DNA of 64,000 nt from Gloeocapsopsis crepidinum LEGE 06123 (lineage in GTDB: Bacteria > Cyanobacteriota > Cyanobacteriia > Cyanobacteriales > Chroococcidiopsidaceae), in contig NZ_JADEWN010000009.1 of the NCBI RefSeq assembly GCF_015207655.1, positions 1 to 64,000 of the forward strand. The letters are read 5' to 3'. Positions within the stretch are counted from its first letter, which is position 1. Each line of letters starts with the position of its first letter. The notes beneath the pieces are model-generated. The model was not told the origin of the DNA and made no database searches. It was given only the letters and a program-made list of their open reading frames with translations. Made by a program: the position numbers and the translations under genes. Positions 48,875 through 59,021 of the stretch are shown here, in pieces.

Positions 48875-49282
48875 TTACATGACTGACCAAGTAGGTGTAT
48901 GTGCTAACTCCAATTTGATACCATCGGGATCGAGAAAGTAGACAGCATAGTAACCTGGTAGATACTCATATTCAGCAGGTGGATCGAGTATTGTGACTTG
49001 CTGCTGGATCAGTACTTGGTAGAGTTTGTCTACATCTTCTCGACTATCAGCACTAAATGCTAGATGATGCAAACCTGGAGAATAGCGATCGCATTTTTGA
49101 TTTGATTGTGAGTTCGCTCTTGAAATCGTAATCGCACTGTGAGAACTTGCCCAGAGAATTAATTGTTCTGTCTTTTCGCCTTGTTCATAACCCATAAATC
49201 CGAGTAGTCGATTATAAAAAGCTTCCGATCGCTTCATATCAGATACAGTCAAGGCAATATGATGAATAGCTCCTAGTTTCAT
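48875..49282 (-). CDS. VOC-family (glyoxalase-like) protein
   Basis: 135 residues: IHHIALTVSDMKRSEAFYNR at the N-terminus and YAVYFLDPDGIKLELAHTP at the C-terminus, with the metal-binding His and Glu of the two beta-alpha-beta-beta-beta modules. The family includes glyoxalase I, fosfomycin-resistance and dioxygenase proteins; the substrate here is unknown. Possibly controlled by the downstream MerR-type regulator. Confidence 0.85.
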   Translation of the reverse strand: MKLGAIHHIALTVSDMKRSEAFYNRLLGFMGYEQGEKTEQLILWASSHSAITISRANSQSNQKCDRYSPGLHHLAFSADSREDVDKLYQVLIQQQVTILDPPAEYEYLPGYYAVYFLDPDGIKLELAHTPTWSVM

Positions 49283-49413
49283 AGTCTTATATCACCTCTG
49301 TTGCATTTGATTCACAGTAAACACTCTTCCCCAAGGGTAGAGTCAAGCTTTGCATCGATATTGATGAATAAATTCTGATATGATTTGCGTCGTGCAATGT
49401 AACACAATCAACA

Positions 49414-50340
49414 ATGTCTCATTCTGCCTCTGTCTCGGTTCCCGCTACAACTGCTAACTTAGGTCCTGGTTTTGATTGTATTGGTGCAGCGTTGACGTTG
49501 TATAACCAGTTCAAGTTTACGTATCAAGCGGAAGTAGAGATTTGCGTGACAGGGATAGAAAGCGATCGCGTCCGTACTGATGAGAGTAATTTAGCATATC
49601 GTTCGTTTGTAAAATTATATGAATATTTAGGACAAATGCCACCATCTGTGCGTATAGACATCGAGTTGGATGTACCTTTGGCGCGGGGTTTGGGAAGTTC
49701 TGCAACGGCAATAGTTGGGGGTTTAGTTGGCGCAAATTTACTTGCAGGCGAACCACTTGATACAACTGGGGTGATGGAGTTGGCGATCGCTTTAGAAGGA
49801 CATCCTGATAATGTTGTTCCGGCGTTGTTGGGGGGGTGTCGATTAGCAGCGAGTGTTGAAACGCTAAGTCGCCAACGCTGGGAAATTTGTGATGTACCTT
49901 GGCATGAGAGTGTTGTACCTGTAGTGGCGATTCCTGATTTTGAGCTTTCGACGGCTGAGGCGCGGCGGGTGTTACCGAGTGAAGTGAGTCGGGCAGATGC
50001 AATTTTTAATACGGCGCATTTGGGGTTATTGTTGCGCGGGTTGGAGACAGGAAATAAAGATTGGCTTTGGGCGGCGTTGCAGGATCGGTTGCATCAACCT
50101 TATCGTCAAGCTTTGATTCGGGGATACGAAGCGGTACAGCAAGCAGCGGTGGATGCTGGGGCGTATGGTTTAGTTATTAGTGGTGCAGGTCCTACTTTAC
50201 TTGCTTTGACAAACCCCAGACAAGCTGAGGCTGTGATTGAGGCGATCGCTCAAACTTGGCAGCAAGTAGGTGTGAAAGCACAAGTGCGATCGTTGGAAAT
50301 TGACAATCAGGGTGCGCGTAGCTCTAATGAGGTAGCCTAG
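49414..50340 (+). CDS. thrB: Homoserine kinase
   Basis: 308 residues, normal length. GHMP-kinase motifs: [20 protein letters not shown] (motif 1), the ATP loop [20 protein letters not shown] (motif 2), and [17 protein letters not shown] (motif 3). It phosphorylates homoserine in threonine synthesis. The only close neighbour on this strand is a small coiled-coil gene 5 bases downstream. Confidence 0.95.
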   Translation: MSHSASVSVPATTANLGPGFDCIGAALTLYNQFKFTYQAEVEICVTGIESDRVRTDESNLAYRSFVKLYEYLGQMPPSVRIDIELDVPLARGLGSSATAIVGGLVGANLLAGEPLDTTGVMELAIALEGHPDNVVPALLGGCRLAASVETLSRQRWEICDVPWHESVVPVVAIPDFELSTAEARRVLPSEVSRADAIFNTAHLGLLLRGLETGNKDWLWAALQDRLHQPYRQALIRGYEAVQQAAVDAGAYGLVISGAGPTLLALTNPRQAEAVIEAIAQTWQQVGVKAQVRSLEIDNQGARSSNEVA

Positions 50341-50345
50341 TAAGT

Positions 50346-50843
50346 ATGATGAATGACATTCAAGCAGAAATTACGGCTATTCAAACTCAAATTGAGGCAC
50401 TACGTCAGGAACGTACTTCACTGACAACTGATCCGATAGATTTAGAAAGTGCGTCTCCAGAAGAGATTGCAAATGCTTACCGTCGCCGTGCTAAAGAAGA
50501 TTTACAATTATTTGCAGAAGTTAAAGGTATTGACGATGCGATCGCAGCTTTAGAAGCGCAACTTATTCAAAAAATTGAGTTAGCATCGCAACCACAAAAT
50601 GACTCTCTAGAACAGCGCGTCGTTGCTGGTAAAAGACAGGCTTTAGCCCAAGCTGAACGTATTAATCAACTTGCCGCTGAACTTGCTGCTGAACTACAGT
50701 CACTCAAAGCAACTGCGGATGAACTCAGTCCTAGTTATTGGCAGGTATACTATAAACCTTTAATTACTGGCTTTAGATCGATCTCAGTTCCCTATGTGCG
50801 TACTGATAGCGATGTGTTAACGATTGTAAATCGCATCGTGTAA
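50346..50843 (+). CDS. Hypothetical coiled-coil protein
   Basis: 165 residues, highly helical and acidic with heptad-like segments: IQAEITAIQTQIEALRQER and a second coil around residues 60-125 (IDDAIAALEAQLIQ, LAQAERINQLAAELAAELQ). The C-terminus ends VPYVRTDSDVLTIVNRIV. No domain recognised. It is 5 bases after thrB and probably co-transcribed. Function unknown. Confidence 0.65.
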   Translation: MMNDIQAEITAIQTQIEALRQERTSLTTDPIDLESASPEEIANAYRRRAKEDLQLFAEVKGIDDAIAALEAQLIQKIELASQPQNDSLEQRVVAGKRQALAQAERINQLAAELAAELQSLKATADELSPSYWQVYYKPLITGFRSISVPYVRTDSDVLTIVNRIV

Positions 50844-50919
50844 CTATAGAAGGAACTAGGAGCGAGTGGTTAGTTTTGAATTGTGAATTGTAAATTAAGC
50901 GTCTTCTGACCTCTGCTAT

Positions 50920-50965
50920 AGTCCACGCAGGTGGGCTTTGTGTATTTAGCCGCGAATTTATTCGC
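50920..50965. repeat. Interspersed hairpin repeat, copy C
   Basis: AGTCCAC-gcag-GTGGGCT (50920-50937), linker TTGTGTATTTAGCC, then GCGAATTTATTCGC (50952-50965). Short version of the repeat at 13.0 and 47.4 kb. It lies between two convergent genes. Confidence 0.75.
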
Positions 50966-50975
50966 TAGGCTCACA

Positions 50976-51815
50976 TCATAATATTCTTTGAACAACCTGA
51001 AGCACGGAGAGATAACAAACTGAAATACTCTCAATACCGTTTCTTTCCAAAACTTTCCTTATCCCTACAAACAAAGCCTCTCGCCTCTGTGGTTCTAACC
51101 TGATGTACGGTGACAGTGTACCTAAAAGCGTCAAATAGTCATCAACACTATGAATCGCTTCCCAAGTCAATTGTTCGGACATCAAATCCTTAAATAGCCC
51201 TGAATCAATCACCGCTTGTCCAAACCCGTTGAGGCTTTCTTCCTGAGTGCTTCTTGCTTCATATCGCGCAAGCGACGGCGCGTGCGTCTGATACACCTCC
51301 TGCAACAATTGATAAATATCGTAAGGCGGTTGAATCGGGATCGCGTTCCACAGCAAAATTAGCGAACCATTATCTTGCAACGCAGCAGCGGCTTTTGAAT
51401 ACCCCATCTCAGGTGAAATCCAGTGAAAAGAAGTTGCAGCAAGTACAGCATTGAATTTCCCCGCCTCTAACTGCCACTCTTCAAACGAAGTCTTGACAAT
51501 CTCTACATTTGGATACTGTATGCAGTTCTGCTGCGCTAAGTTGCACATTTCTTGGTTTGGTTCGAGGCAAATCATCGAGAAGCCAAGATCTGCAAACGCG
51601 ACTGTTGCATTCCCTGGACCGCAGCCTATTTCTAAAATAATCGCATCATCAGGCAGTTTAGCCCACTCTACAGCACGATTAATCAGATGTTGAGGATAGC
51701 GCGGTCTTACTCGGTTGTAAGCATCTGCTGCTGTACTGTACCAGTTTGTTCTTTGTTCTGAAGTGTAGACATTGGCTACTGTACTGTACCAGTCGTTAGG
51801 TTGTTTTGGTGTCAT
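50976..51815 (-). CDS. SAM-dependent methyltransferase (class I)
   Basis: 279 residues. Motif I is IILEIGCGPGNATVAFADLG (about 58-77), followed by CLEPNQEMCNLA and later FNAVLAATSFHWI. The first ~30 residues contain a partial duplication: NDWYSTVANVYTSEQRT then NWYSTAADAYNRVRPRYP. The underlying DNA repeats TACTGTACTGTACCAGT, so the N-terminus seems to have grown by a short tandem duplication. Substrate unknown. Confidence 0.82.
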   Translation of the reverse strand: MTPKQPNDWYSTVANVYTSEQRTNWYSTAADAYNRVRPRYPQHLINRAVEWAKLPDDAIILEIGCGPGNATVAFADLGFSMICLEPNQEMCNLAQQNCIQYPNVEIVKTSFEEWQLEAGKFNAVLAATSFHWISPEMGYSKAAAALQDNGSLILLWNAIPIQPPYDIYQLLQEVYQTHAPSLARYEARSTQEESLNGFGQAVIDSGLFKDLMSEQLTWEAIHSVDDYLTLLGTLSPYIRLEPQRREALFVGIRKVLERNGIESISVCYLSVLQVVQRIL

Positions 51816-52018
51816 GAGTTTAGAGGTTCTTTAAGTTACATATGGTTGGCGATCGCCACCTTATTTCCTGCTCTTAACCTTTATTCATTAAGATTTGTAA
51901 TATAAAACTGCACTAGGTATTTATTCTTAAAATGTCAATTGCCCTAAATATACCTTTTCAAAACTTCACGTAACTTAATAGAATATATGTCATAGGCAAT
52001 AGGTATTTATCCTCAGTC

Positions 52019-53632
52019 ATGCTTAGCACACAAATTCCTTGGTTAACAACCATTATTCTGTTACCGTTGGTGGCTGCCTTAGCCATTCCTTTGATTCCAG
52101 ACAATCAAGGTAAAACAGTTCGCTGGTACGCCTTAGGAGTAGGGATAGCGGATTTGATTCTGATGGTATACGCCGTTTGGCAGAATTACGATTTACAAAT
52201 CTCAACATTTCAACTAGCAGAAAGCTACCCTTGGATACCCCAGCTAGGCATGAACTGGTCGGTTGCGGTAGATGGCTTATCGTTACCGTTGGTGTTGTTA
52301 ACAGGTTTTATAACTACTTTGTCAATCTTGGCAGCGTGGAACGTTACGAAAAAGCCACGCTTGTTTTTCGCGTTGATGCTGATGATGTACAGCGCACAGA
52401 TTGGCGTATTTGTAGCCCAGGATATGCTGTTGTTCTTCCTGATGTGGGAACTTGAATTAGTACCCGTTTACTTGCTGATCTCGATTTGGGGAGGACAAAA
52501 TCGCCGTTACGCCGCAACAAAGTTCATTCTCTACACTGCTGCAGGATCGATATTTATCTTAGTAGCCGCTTTTGCAATGGCAATGTATGGCGATGTCGTT
52601 ACCTTTGACATGGCAACTTTGGGTATTAAGCAGTATCCTAGAGCGTTTGAACTTTTGGTTTATGCTGCGTTACTTATTGCTTTTGGTGTCAAGTTACCAA
52701 TCTTCCCATTACATACTTGGCTGCCAGATGCACACAGTGAAGCTTCTGCACCCGTTTCAATGATTTTGGCAGGAGTGTTACTCAAAATGGCAGGCTACGG
52801 GCTAATTCGCATGAATATCGAAATGTTGCCCAATGCCCATGTTTCTTTTGCTCCCATACTGGCAATTTTGGGTGTAGTCAACATTGTCTACGGTGCATTA
52901 ACCGCGTTTGCACAAACTAATCTCAAGCGCCGCTTGGCATATTCTTCGATCGCCCACATGGGTTTTGTCTTAATCGGTATTGCTTCATTTACCGAACTCG
53001 GTATCGGCGGTGCAGTATTACAAATGGTATCGCATGGTTTGATTGCGGCTAGCTTATTCTTCTTATCTGGAGTTACCTACGAGCGTACTCATACACTAAT
53101 CATGGAGAAAATGGGTGGTATGGCGCAAGCGATGCCCAAAGTTTTCGCACTATTCACTGCTGGGGCAATGGCTTCTTTAGCGCTACCTGGTATGAGTGGC
53201 TTTGTTGGCGAATTAACAATCTTTTTGGGAATTACCACAAGCGATGCTTACAACCCTATGTTTAAGGTTGTAGTCACTCTCTTAGCTGCGGTGGGAGTCA
53301 TTTTAACTCCAATTTACTTGTTGTCGATGTTGCGCCAAGTATTTTACGGGAACGAGAATTCTGGAATTGTAATTGAAGAGTATCTTGGTGATGCGAAGCC
53401 ACGCGAGGTATTTATTGCAGCTTGCTTACTATTGCCAATTATTGGTATTGGGATGTATCCTAAATTGGCAACTCAGACGTATGATGTCAAAACAGTTGCA
53501 GTTGCGGCACAAGTACGCCAAGTGTTACCAACAGTTATCGCGCAAAAGCAGCGATCGCCTCTCTATTCAACTGCATTAGTCGCACCACAGCTAGCTGTAC
53601 CTGAATCACAAGTACTCATCGCTAGCGAATAA
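52019..53632 (+). CDS. ndhD: NAD(P)H-quinone oxidoreductase chain 4 (NdhD)
   Basis: 537 residues with about 14 hydrophobic helices. It begins [20 protein letters not shown]; the proton-channel region has [18 protein letters not shown] (conserved Glu) and [19 protein letters not shown] (conserved Lys), plus [20 protein letters not shown]. The sequence resembles Synechocystis NdhD1/NdhD2, the respiratory and cyclic-flow NDH-1 subunits in thylakoid membranes. ndhF, its usual partner, is not adjacent. Confidence 0.95.
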   Translation: MLSTQIPWLTTIILLPLVAALAIPLIPDNQGKTVRWYALGVGIADLILMVYAVWQNYDLQISTFQLAESYPWIPQLGMNWSVAVDGLSLPLVLLTGFITTLSILAAWNVTKKPRLFFALMLMMYSAQIGVFVAQDMLLFFLMWELELVPVYLLISIWGGQNRRYAATKFILYTAAGSIFILVAAFAMAMYGDVVTFDMATLGIKQYPRAFELLVYAALLIAFGVKLPIFPLHTWLPDAHSEASAPVSMILAGVLLKMAGYGLIRMNIEMLPNAHVSFAPILAILGVVNIVYGALTAFAQTNLKRRLAYSSIAHMGFVLIGIASFTELGIGGAVLQMVSHGLIAASLFFLSGVTYERTHTLIMEKMGGMAQAMPKVFALFTAGAMASLALPGMSGFVGELTIFLGITTSDAYNPMFKVVVTLLAAVGVILTPIYLLSMLRQVFYGNENSGIVIEEYLGDAKPREVFIAACLLLPIIGIGMYPKLATQTYDVKTVAVAAQVRQVLPTVIAQKQRSPLYSTALVAPQLAVPESQVLIASE

Positions 53633-53654
53633 ATTAAATTCCACTGTCAACCTA

Positions 53655-54449
53655 ATGAAGATCTTACGCTCATTTCTGCTTGCTCCTATTTTTGCTTTAG
53701 CATTTAGTACTGTTGCTCAAGCCGCAATTCAAACACAAATTGTGGAATACAAGCAAGGCAACACAGTATTAGAAGGATATCTTGCCTATGATGATGAAAT
53801 TCAAGGTAGGCGTCCTGGTGTCATGATTGTTCATGAGTGGACGGGAATTGGTCCTTATGTTCAACAACGTGCCCAGCAATTAGCAAAACTAGGATATGTT
53901 GCGTTTGCAGCAGATATTTATGGCAAAGGAATCAGACCAAAAAATCCCGAAGAGGCAGCAGCACAGGCTAAAATTTACAGATCTGATCGTCAGTTGATGC
54001 GCGATCGCGCTTTAGCAGGATTACAAGTCTTACAAAAAAATTCTTTAACGGATGCCCAACGCATTGCTGCTATTGGATATTGTTTTGGTGGTGGCACTGT
54101 GTTGGAACTCGCCCGTAGTGGGGCAAATGTTGCTGGCGTTGTCAGTTTTCACGGTAATTTAGATACACCAAATCCCAGTGATGCGAAGAATATTAAGGGT
54201 AAAGTACTTGTACTACATGGTGCTGAAGATCCTTTAGTACCACCCGAACAAGTTTTAGGCTTTGCTGAGGAGATGGGCAATGCTGACGTTGATTGGCAAC
54301 TAATTGCTTATGGTGGTGCAGTCCACAGTTTTACAAATCCTGAAGCGGGTAATGATAAATCTCAAGGGACAGCATATAATCAGTTAGCTGATCGCCGTTC
54401 TTGGCAAGATATGCGGCAGTTTTTCGCGGAGATTTTTGGAGTAAGATAG
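53655..54449 (+). CDS. Dienelactone hydrolase-family protein, exported
   Basis: 264 residues with a signal peptide (hydrophobic SFLLAPIFALAFSTVAQA, cleavage near residue 23). Alpha/beta hydrolase with the nucleophile Cys in AAIGYCFGGGTVLELARS (G-x-C-x-G), Asp in VLHGAEDPLVPPEQV and His in GGAVHSFTNPEAG. Cysteine triads are typical of dienelactone hydrolases. The substrate in the periplasm is unknown. It starts 22 bases after ndhD. Confidence 0.87.
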   Translation: MKILRSFLLAPIFALAFSTVAQAAIQTQIVEYKQGNTVLEGYLAYDDEIQGRRPGVMIVHEWTGIGPYVQQRAQQLAKLGYVAFAADIYGKGIRPKNPEEAAAQAKIYRSDRQLMRDRALAGLQVLQKNSLTDAQRIAAIGYCFGGGTVLELARSGANVAGVVSFHGNLDTPNPSDAKNIKGKVLVLHGAEDPLVPPEQVLGFAEEMGNADVDWQLIAYGGAVHSFTNPEAGNDKSQGTAYNQLADRRSWQDMRQFFAEIFGVR

Positions 54450-54463
54450 CGAACCGCAAACAA

Positions 54464-54658
54464 ATGAGTGAACAAGATCTTGTAGCTATTGCAGAGTTGG
54501 AGAAAAAATTAGATGCTACTTTGCAGGTAGTGTCTAAACTAGTGACTGCTTTGGATTCCATGCGCAGTGGCGATCCTAAGTTTATTTTTGAGATGGACTT
54601 AGTGAAGCACTCTTTGTGTGAAATGGGGTATTTTGAAAACAAGCCTTTAGAAGAGTAG
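54464..54658 (+). CDS. Hypothetical 64-residue protein
   Basis: Begins MSEQDLVAIAELEKKLDATL; mostly helical, acidic, with two Cys-free amphipathic stretches. It is 14 bases after the hydrolase stop; a longer frame overlaps that gene and is not favoured. No family recognised. Confidence 0.5.
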   Translation: MSEQDLVAIAELEKKLDATLQVVSKLVTALDSMRSGDPKFIFEMDLVKHSLCEMGYFENKPLEE

Positions 54659-54739
54659 GCTTAATGAGAAGCATTATTTTGATATGAAACCTGGGCATTT
54701 GTAATCTGTTGGCGTTCTCTTGCCCAGAGAGGAAATTTC

Positions 54740-55492
54740 ATGCCTGTTACCTTTAGTGACATTATCACGGCTTGTAATTCTGAAGAAAACTTTCTCCAAA
54801 TTTTTCAAAACGCCTTCTCTCAGGTTGATCAGCCGCTTCTCCAAGAGCATCGTATAATTTTAACAGCTTGTTATAGAAATCCAGGACTTTCTCCAACTCT
54901 AAAAGGAGACACACCAGAATTCTTAGCTCAGTCTTGGTTGCAAAATTATTGTTATAGCTTCGAGAACAGAATCTCAAGACGAATCTCTCAACCTCCGAGA
55001 ACAGTTGCTGATCCAATCGTCGATACAATTATCAAGGCTAGATTAACAGGATTAACTGAAAAACATCTTGAGCAGATTAAGTATGCTCATAGATTGTCCA
55101 TGTCAGCAGAAAATATTCAAGGCTTACTTCTTGAAGAATTTCTAGCTGAACAACTAGCTGACTATGGTTGGTACTGTTGTTGGGGAGAAGTTATCCGCCA
55201 CGTCGATTTTTGCCACATAGATGGCTCCCTTTTACAAGTAAAAAACCGTAGTAATTCAGAAAATAGCTCCTCTTCTAGGGTCAGGATTAATCAACCAATT
55301 GAAAAATGGCACAGGGTTGATGCAAAAACAGGACTATACAAATGGTCATACTTTAATACGAAATATAATACAAATCGCTTCTGCGAAGAAAACTTTATTC
55401 TTTTTGTTCAGAAAGTTTTATTATCAAATCCAAGTGCTTTAGCACTAGAAGCAAATAATCCTTGGCAATCTTTGTCTCAGTCTTCAGACTAA
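54740..55492 (+). CDS. SinI-family type II restriction endonuclease
   Basis: 250 residues. The C-terminal half holds HVDFCHIDGSLLQVKNRSNS followed by ENSSSSRVRIN. This looks like the PD-(D/E)xK-type core and the asparagine/serine-rich signature I recall from the SinI family (R.SinI cuts GGWCC). Its companion m5C methyltransferase lies convergently with a 9-base overlap of the 3' ends, which supports the call. The GGWCC specificity is inferred from the family only. It starts after AGAGAGGAA. Confidence 0.75.
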   Translation: MPVTFSDIITACNSEENFLQIFQNAFSQVDQPLLQEHRIILTACYRNPGLSPTLKGDTPEFLAQSWLQNYCYSFENRISRRISQPPRTVADPIVDTIIKARLTGLTEKHLEQIKYAHRLSMSAENIQGLLLEEFLAEQLADYGWYCCWGEVIRHVDFCHIDGSLLQVKNRSNSENSSSSRVRINQPIEKWHRVDAKTGLYKWSYFNTKYNTNRFCEENFILFVQKVLLSNPSALALEANNPWQSLSQSSD

Positions 55493-56911
55493 ATTCAAGG
55501 AAAGTTGTTTTACAGATGGTTCCAGAGAGCCTAAAGTTTCAATAGTCCAACTTACATCATCAGTCTTGTGATACCGCGAGTAGGGAAAGTCGGGGTAAAT
55601 AGTTGGTGTTTCGCCCTTGAGGTGGTTTAGTAACATTCTGGCGATCGCTCTTCCTAAAGAACAGGGCACAGCATTTCCAACTTGTCGATATTGATCGAGT
55701 AAACTTCCTGTAATTACCCAATCATCGGGGAATTCTTGGATTCGCTTGTACTCTTCAATACTCAGCGGTCGATTTTCTTCTGGATGTGCCAAATCCGTTG
55801 CAGGCATTGCAGGATGCGTCACGAGCGTTGGAGAAGGCTTATCCCAGGCTAATCTTCGATAAAAACCTGTTTTTCCGCCTCCTGCGTGATAAGAAGCCCC
55901 AAGTGCTTCTTGGTGCAACTCTACTGGCAAATCTCGCCAACATTGTCCAGGTTTCAAAAGTTTATAATATTTAAGTCGTTTCTCAGGAAACTTGATGAAG
56001 TGATGTCCATCTTTAGGAAGCGCTTCTAGCGCATCTCTCAATGTTCGCCAATGAGGAAGTCCATACAAACCTTTCTCCGAATGAGTTGGTGTGAGATAAG
56101 GAAGTTTTTCTCCGTCACGGCTGCAAGCAATTACAACTCTTTCTCTTTGTTGTGGCGAACCAAAATTGGCAGCGTTGTACAAGTTGAAGGAAACACTATA
56201 ACCAGCTTCTTTGAGCTTCCGAGTGATGAAAAGTAGTGCACCTCCCCGTTGTTCATCCTGAGATAATGATGGGTAGTTATTTCCTCTCATCTCATGTGGT
56301 CTGTGCTTTAACGGAGCAGATAATAGTCCTCGGACGTTTTCGATTACTGCGAACCTCGGTTTGAGTTCGACGATCAAATCAATGAAAGTTAAAAAGACAT
56401 TTCCTCGTTCATCATTGAACCCTTGTCGCTTACCTGCACTGCTGAAAGCTTGGCACGGGGGACCACCAACAATTACATCAATCTCTTCTTCAGAACTTAA
56501 TCCCGCCTTTTCCCGAATTGCTGTAGCTGAGTAGTCTCTGATATCTCCAATTAGCGCGATATCCGGTCGATTCGTTTCAATCGTTTTTCGGGCTGCTGAA
56601 TCTATTTCACAAGCGAGAATTACTTTGATTCCTTCCTTTTCCAGTCCTAAATCTAAACCCATGCATCCAGAGAAAAAACTTAATGCTTTTAGGGGTGGTT
56701 TACTAAAGGATCTCCTTGCATGATCTGGAACAAATCCGCTTGTATCCTCCTCTTTAGATCGATACTCATCAACAGATTCCGCAGCAACAATCCATCGGCT
56801 GCTAATCCTTTCTCCGCTGATGTCACCGTAGCGGAGCAATTTGCGAACATATTGCTCAGAGCAATTCAACACTTCCGAAGCTTCTTTCACAGAAAGGTAT
56901 TGAGCAGACAT
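55484..56911 (-). CDS. DNA cytosine-5 methyltransferase with N-terminal helix-turn-helix
   Basis: 475 residues. An excisionase/MerR-like DNA-binding helix (about 1-50, SVKEASEVLNCSEQYVRKLL) precedes a complete m5C methyltransferase. Motif I is LSFFSGCMGLDLGLE, the catalytic loop IV is GGPPCQAFSSAGKRQGFND, VI is ENVRGLLSAP, VIII is QQRERVVIAC and X is QVGNAVPCSLGRAIA. It should protect host DNA from the adjacent endonuclease. The extra domain may let it bind its own promoter and time expression, as some methyltransferases with added helices do; this is inference. Confidence 0.93.
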   Translation of the reverse strand: MSAQYLSVKEASEVLNCSEQYVRKLLRYGDISGERISSRWIVAAESVDEYRSKEEDTSGFVPDHARRSFSKPPLKALSFFSGCMGLDLGLEKEGIKVILACEIDSAARKTIETNRPDIALIGDIRDYSATAIREKAGLSSEEEIDVIVGGPPCQAFSSAGKRQGFNDERGNVFLTFIDLIVELKPRFAVIENVRGLLSAPLKHRPHEMRGNNYPSLSQDEQRGGALLFITRKLKEAGYSVSFNLYNAANFGSPQQRERVVIACSRDGEKLPYLTPTHSEKGLYGLPHWRTLRDALEALPKDGHHFIKFPEKRLKYYKLLKPGQCWRDLPVELHQEALGASYHAGGGKTGFYRRLAWDKPSPTLVTHPAMPATDLAHPEENRPLSIEEYKRIQEFPDDWVITGSLLDQYRQVGNAVPCSLGRAIARMLLNHLKGETPTIYPDFPYSRYHKTDDVSWTIETLGSLEPSVKQLSLNLV

Positions 56912-57006
56912 AGATTTCGGACACGAAACTAAAACTGAGTACCCAACTTCAATCTAATTATAGTGTCTTTTCCTACTAAGTGCTGTTTGATGTTTGTGCA
57001 GGCGAC

Positions 57007-57165
57007 TTATTTAGAAAGAATAATCCAAACCGCATGAACAATTCCTGGAATGTAGCCAAGTAAAGTTAAAAGCACATTGATCCAAAAGTCTCTACCAAAA
57101 CCTACTTGCAAAAATACACCAAGAGGTGGCAAAAAGATTGCGCATATTAGGCGAAGAATATCCAT
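57007..57165 (-). CDS. Pmp3/YqaE-family small membrane protein
   Basis: 52 residues from ATG 57165: MDILRLICAIFLPPLGVFLQ then VGFGRDFWINVLLTLLGYIP and HAVWII. Two transmembrane helices with the PPLGVF motif and the LLGYIPGIVHA end identify the UPF0057/Pmp3 family, linked to salt and cold stress and membrane potential. It is monocistronic and leftward like the flanking genes. Confidence 0.93.
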   Translation of the reverse strand: MDILRLICAIFLPPLGVFLQVGFGRDFWINVLLTLLGYIPGIVHAVWIILSK

Positions 57166-57270
57166 TTTCTCTTTTGATTTAACAACAATTTATCAGCTCA
57201 ATTATTAATAACAGTAGAAGCTGATTCCTTAAGAAAGTCTTAATTATGTGTATCTATGCTAACACAGAGC

Positions 57271-57618
57271 TTAGCCACCACTAATTTTTGCTTTGTAACC
57301 TTGTTGAGTAAGAATTTCAATAATTTTTTGCTTATGATCGCCTTGAATTTCAATTTCGTTGTCTTTAACAGTTCCGCCACTACCGCACTGTGATTTGAGT
57401 TGTTTTACCAAAGCTGTTAAAGTCTCTGGTGTGGATTGAAAACCACTAATTACAGTCACTGTTTTACCCTTACGTCCTTTACGCGAAGCTTGGACGCGGA
57501 GATTTTGTTGCGCAGGCGGTAAGTCTTGAATTCCGCGTTCTAGGGCTGGAGAATTATCGCCGCCAAACTCGCGGTAAACAAAAGGACTATCAGAAGATTT
57601 ACGATTTGCAGCAGCCAT
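57271..57618 (-). CDS. SUI1/YciH-family translation initiation factor
   Basis: 115 residues: disordered N-terminus, then the eIF1 fold (about 40-112) with VQASRKGRKGKTVTVISGFQ, LKSQCGSGGTVKDNEIEIQG and DHKQKIIEILTQQGY. The family is related to eIF1 and is thought to check initiation fidelity in bacteria. Divergent from trpB with about 67 bases between starts. Confidence 0.92.
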   Translation of the reverse strand: MAAANRKSSDSPFVYREFGGDNSPALERGIQDLPPAQQNLRVQASRKGRKGKTVTVISGFQSTPETLTALVKQLKSQCGSGGTVKDNEIEIQGDHKQKIIEILTQQGYKAKISGG

Positions 57619-57685
57619 AGTGAAAGTTGAAAGCCTGAGTTTAATTTATAATTAGTTAACTGTATTCTGTTATTTTAGCCAGTCT

Positions 57686-58921
57686 GTGACTACTACTCCT
57701 TTACCTACACAATCTCAAGCTGAACAACGCCCCGACACCCTCGGACGCTTTGGGCGCTTTGGTGGTAAATATGTTCCTGAAACGTTGATGCCTGCTTTGA
57801 GTCAATTAGAAGCAGCATATCAGCAGTATCGCAACGATCCAGAATTTATTGCTGAATTACAACAACTGCTACGGGATTATGTAGGAAGGGCTACACCGTT
57901 GTATTTCGCAGAACGCCTCACAGCGCATTATGCTCGTCCAGATGGCACAGGCGCACAAATTTATCTAAAGCGCGAGGATTTGAATCATACCGGCGCACAC
58001 AAAATCAATAATGCCCTGGCGCAAGTATTATTAGCGAAACGCATGGGTAAGCAAAGGATCATTGCTGAAACAGGTGCAGGACAACACGGTGTTGCAACAG
58101 CTACAGTCTGCGCGAGATTTGGATTAAAATGCGTCATCTACATGGGCGTTCAGGATATGGAACGTCAAAGTCTTAATGTGTTTCGGATGCGGTTAATGGG
58201 TGCAGAAGTCAGCCCTGTATCGACGGGAACAGGAACACTTAAAGATGCAACCTCCGAAGCAATTCGCGATTGGGTGACGAATGTTGAAAATACTCACTAC
58301 ATTTTAGGTTCTGTTGCAGGACCGCACCCGTATCCGATGATTGTACGTGACTTTCATGCTGTAATTGGAATTGAAACTCGCGCCCAGTGTTTAGAAAAGT
58401 GGGGCGGATTACCTGATATTCTTCTGGCGTGTGTCGGTGGTGGTTCTAATGCAATGGGTTTATTCCATGAGTTTGTGAATGAACCATCTGTGAGGTTGAT
58501 TGGTGTTGAAGCAGCAGGGGAAGGCGTCAATACTGAAAAACACGCAGCTACACTAACTCAAGGACGTGTTGGTGTCTTACACGGGGCGATGAGTTATCTC
58601 TTACAAAACGATGATGGTCAAGTTTTAGAGGCACACTCGATTAGTGCAGGGCTAGATTACCCTGGGGTGGGGCCCGAACATAGCTACTTAAAAGATCAGC
58701 AACGGGCGGAATATTACAGTGTTACTGATGAAGAAGCTTTAGCAGCATTTAAACGCACAGCGCAGCTAGAGGGAATTATACCTGCACTTGAAACTGCTCA
58801 TGCGATCGCTTATCTCGATACTTTATGCCCCCAACTCGAAGGTAGTCCGCGAATAGTGATTAACTGTTCAGGGCGCGGTGATAAAGACGTGCAAACTGTT
58901 GCGAAGCATCTTCAAGATTGA
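57686..58921 (+). CDS. trpB: Tryptophan synthase beta chain
   Basis: 411 residues from GTG 57686. The PLP lysine is in [20 protein letters not shown], the phosphate-binding glycine loop is [12 protein letters not shown], and the C-terminal serine region is [18 protein letters not shown]. It converts indole and serine to tryptophan. Standing alone without trpA, as is usual in cyanobacteria. Confidence 0.97.
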   Translation: MTTTPLPTQSQAEQRPDTLGRFGRFGGKYVPETLMPALSQLEAAYQQYRNDPEFIAELQQLLRDYVGRATPLYFAERLTAHYARPDGTGAQIYLKREDLNHTGAHKINNALAQVLLAKRMGKQRIIAETGAGQHGVATATVCARFGLKCVIYMGVQDMERQSLNVFRMRLMGAEVSPVSTGTGTLKDATSEAIRDWVTNVENTHYILGSVAGPHPYPMIVRDFHAVIGIETRAQCLEKWGGLPDILLACVGGGSNAMGLFHEFVNEPSVRLIGVEAAGEGVNTEKHAATLTQGRVGVLHGAMSYLLQNDDGQVLEAHSISAGLDYPGVGPEHSYLKDQQRAEYYSVTDEEALAAFKRTAQLEGIIPALETAHAIAYLDTLCPQLEGSPRIVINCSGRGDKDVQTVAKHLQD

Positions 58922-59021
58922 GGTGATGGGTAATAGGTAATTGGTAATAGCTTTTAAGAGGACATATTAATTACTCATGAGAAATTGCTTGTTTAGAGGT
59001 TATTAAACAGTAATTGCTAAA

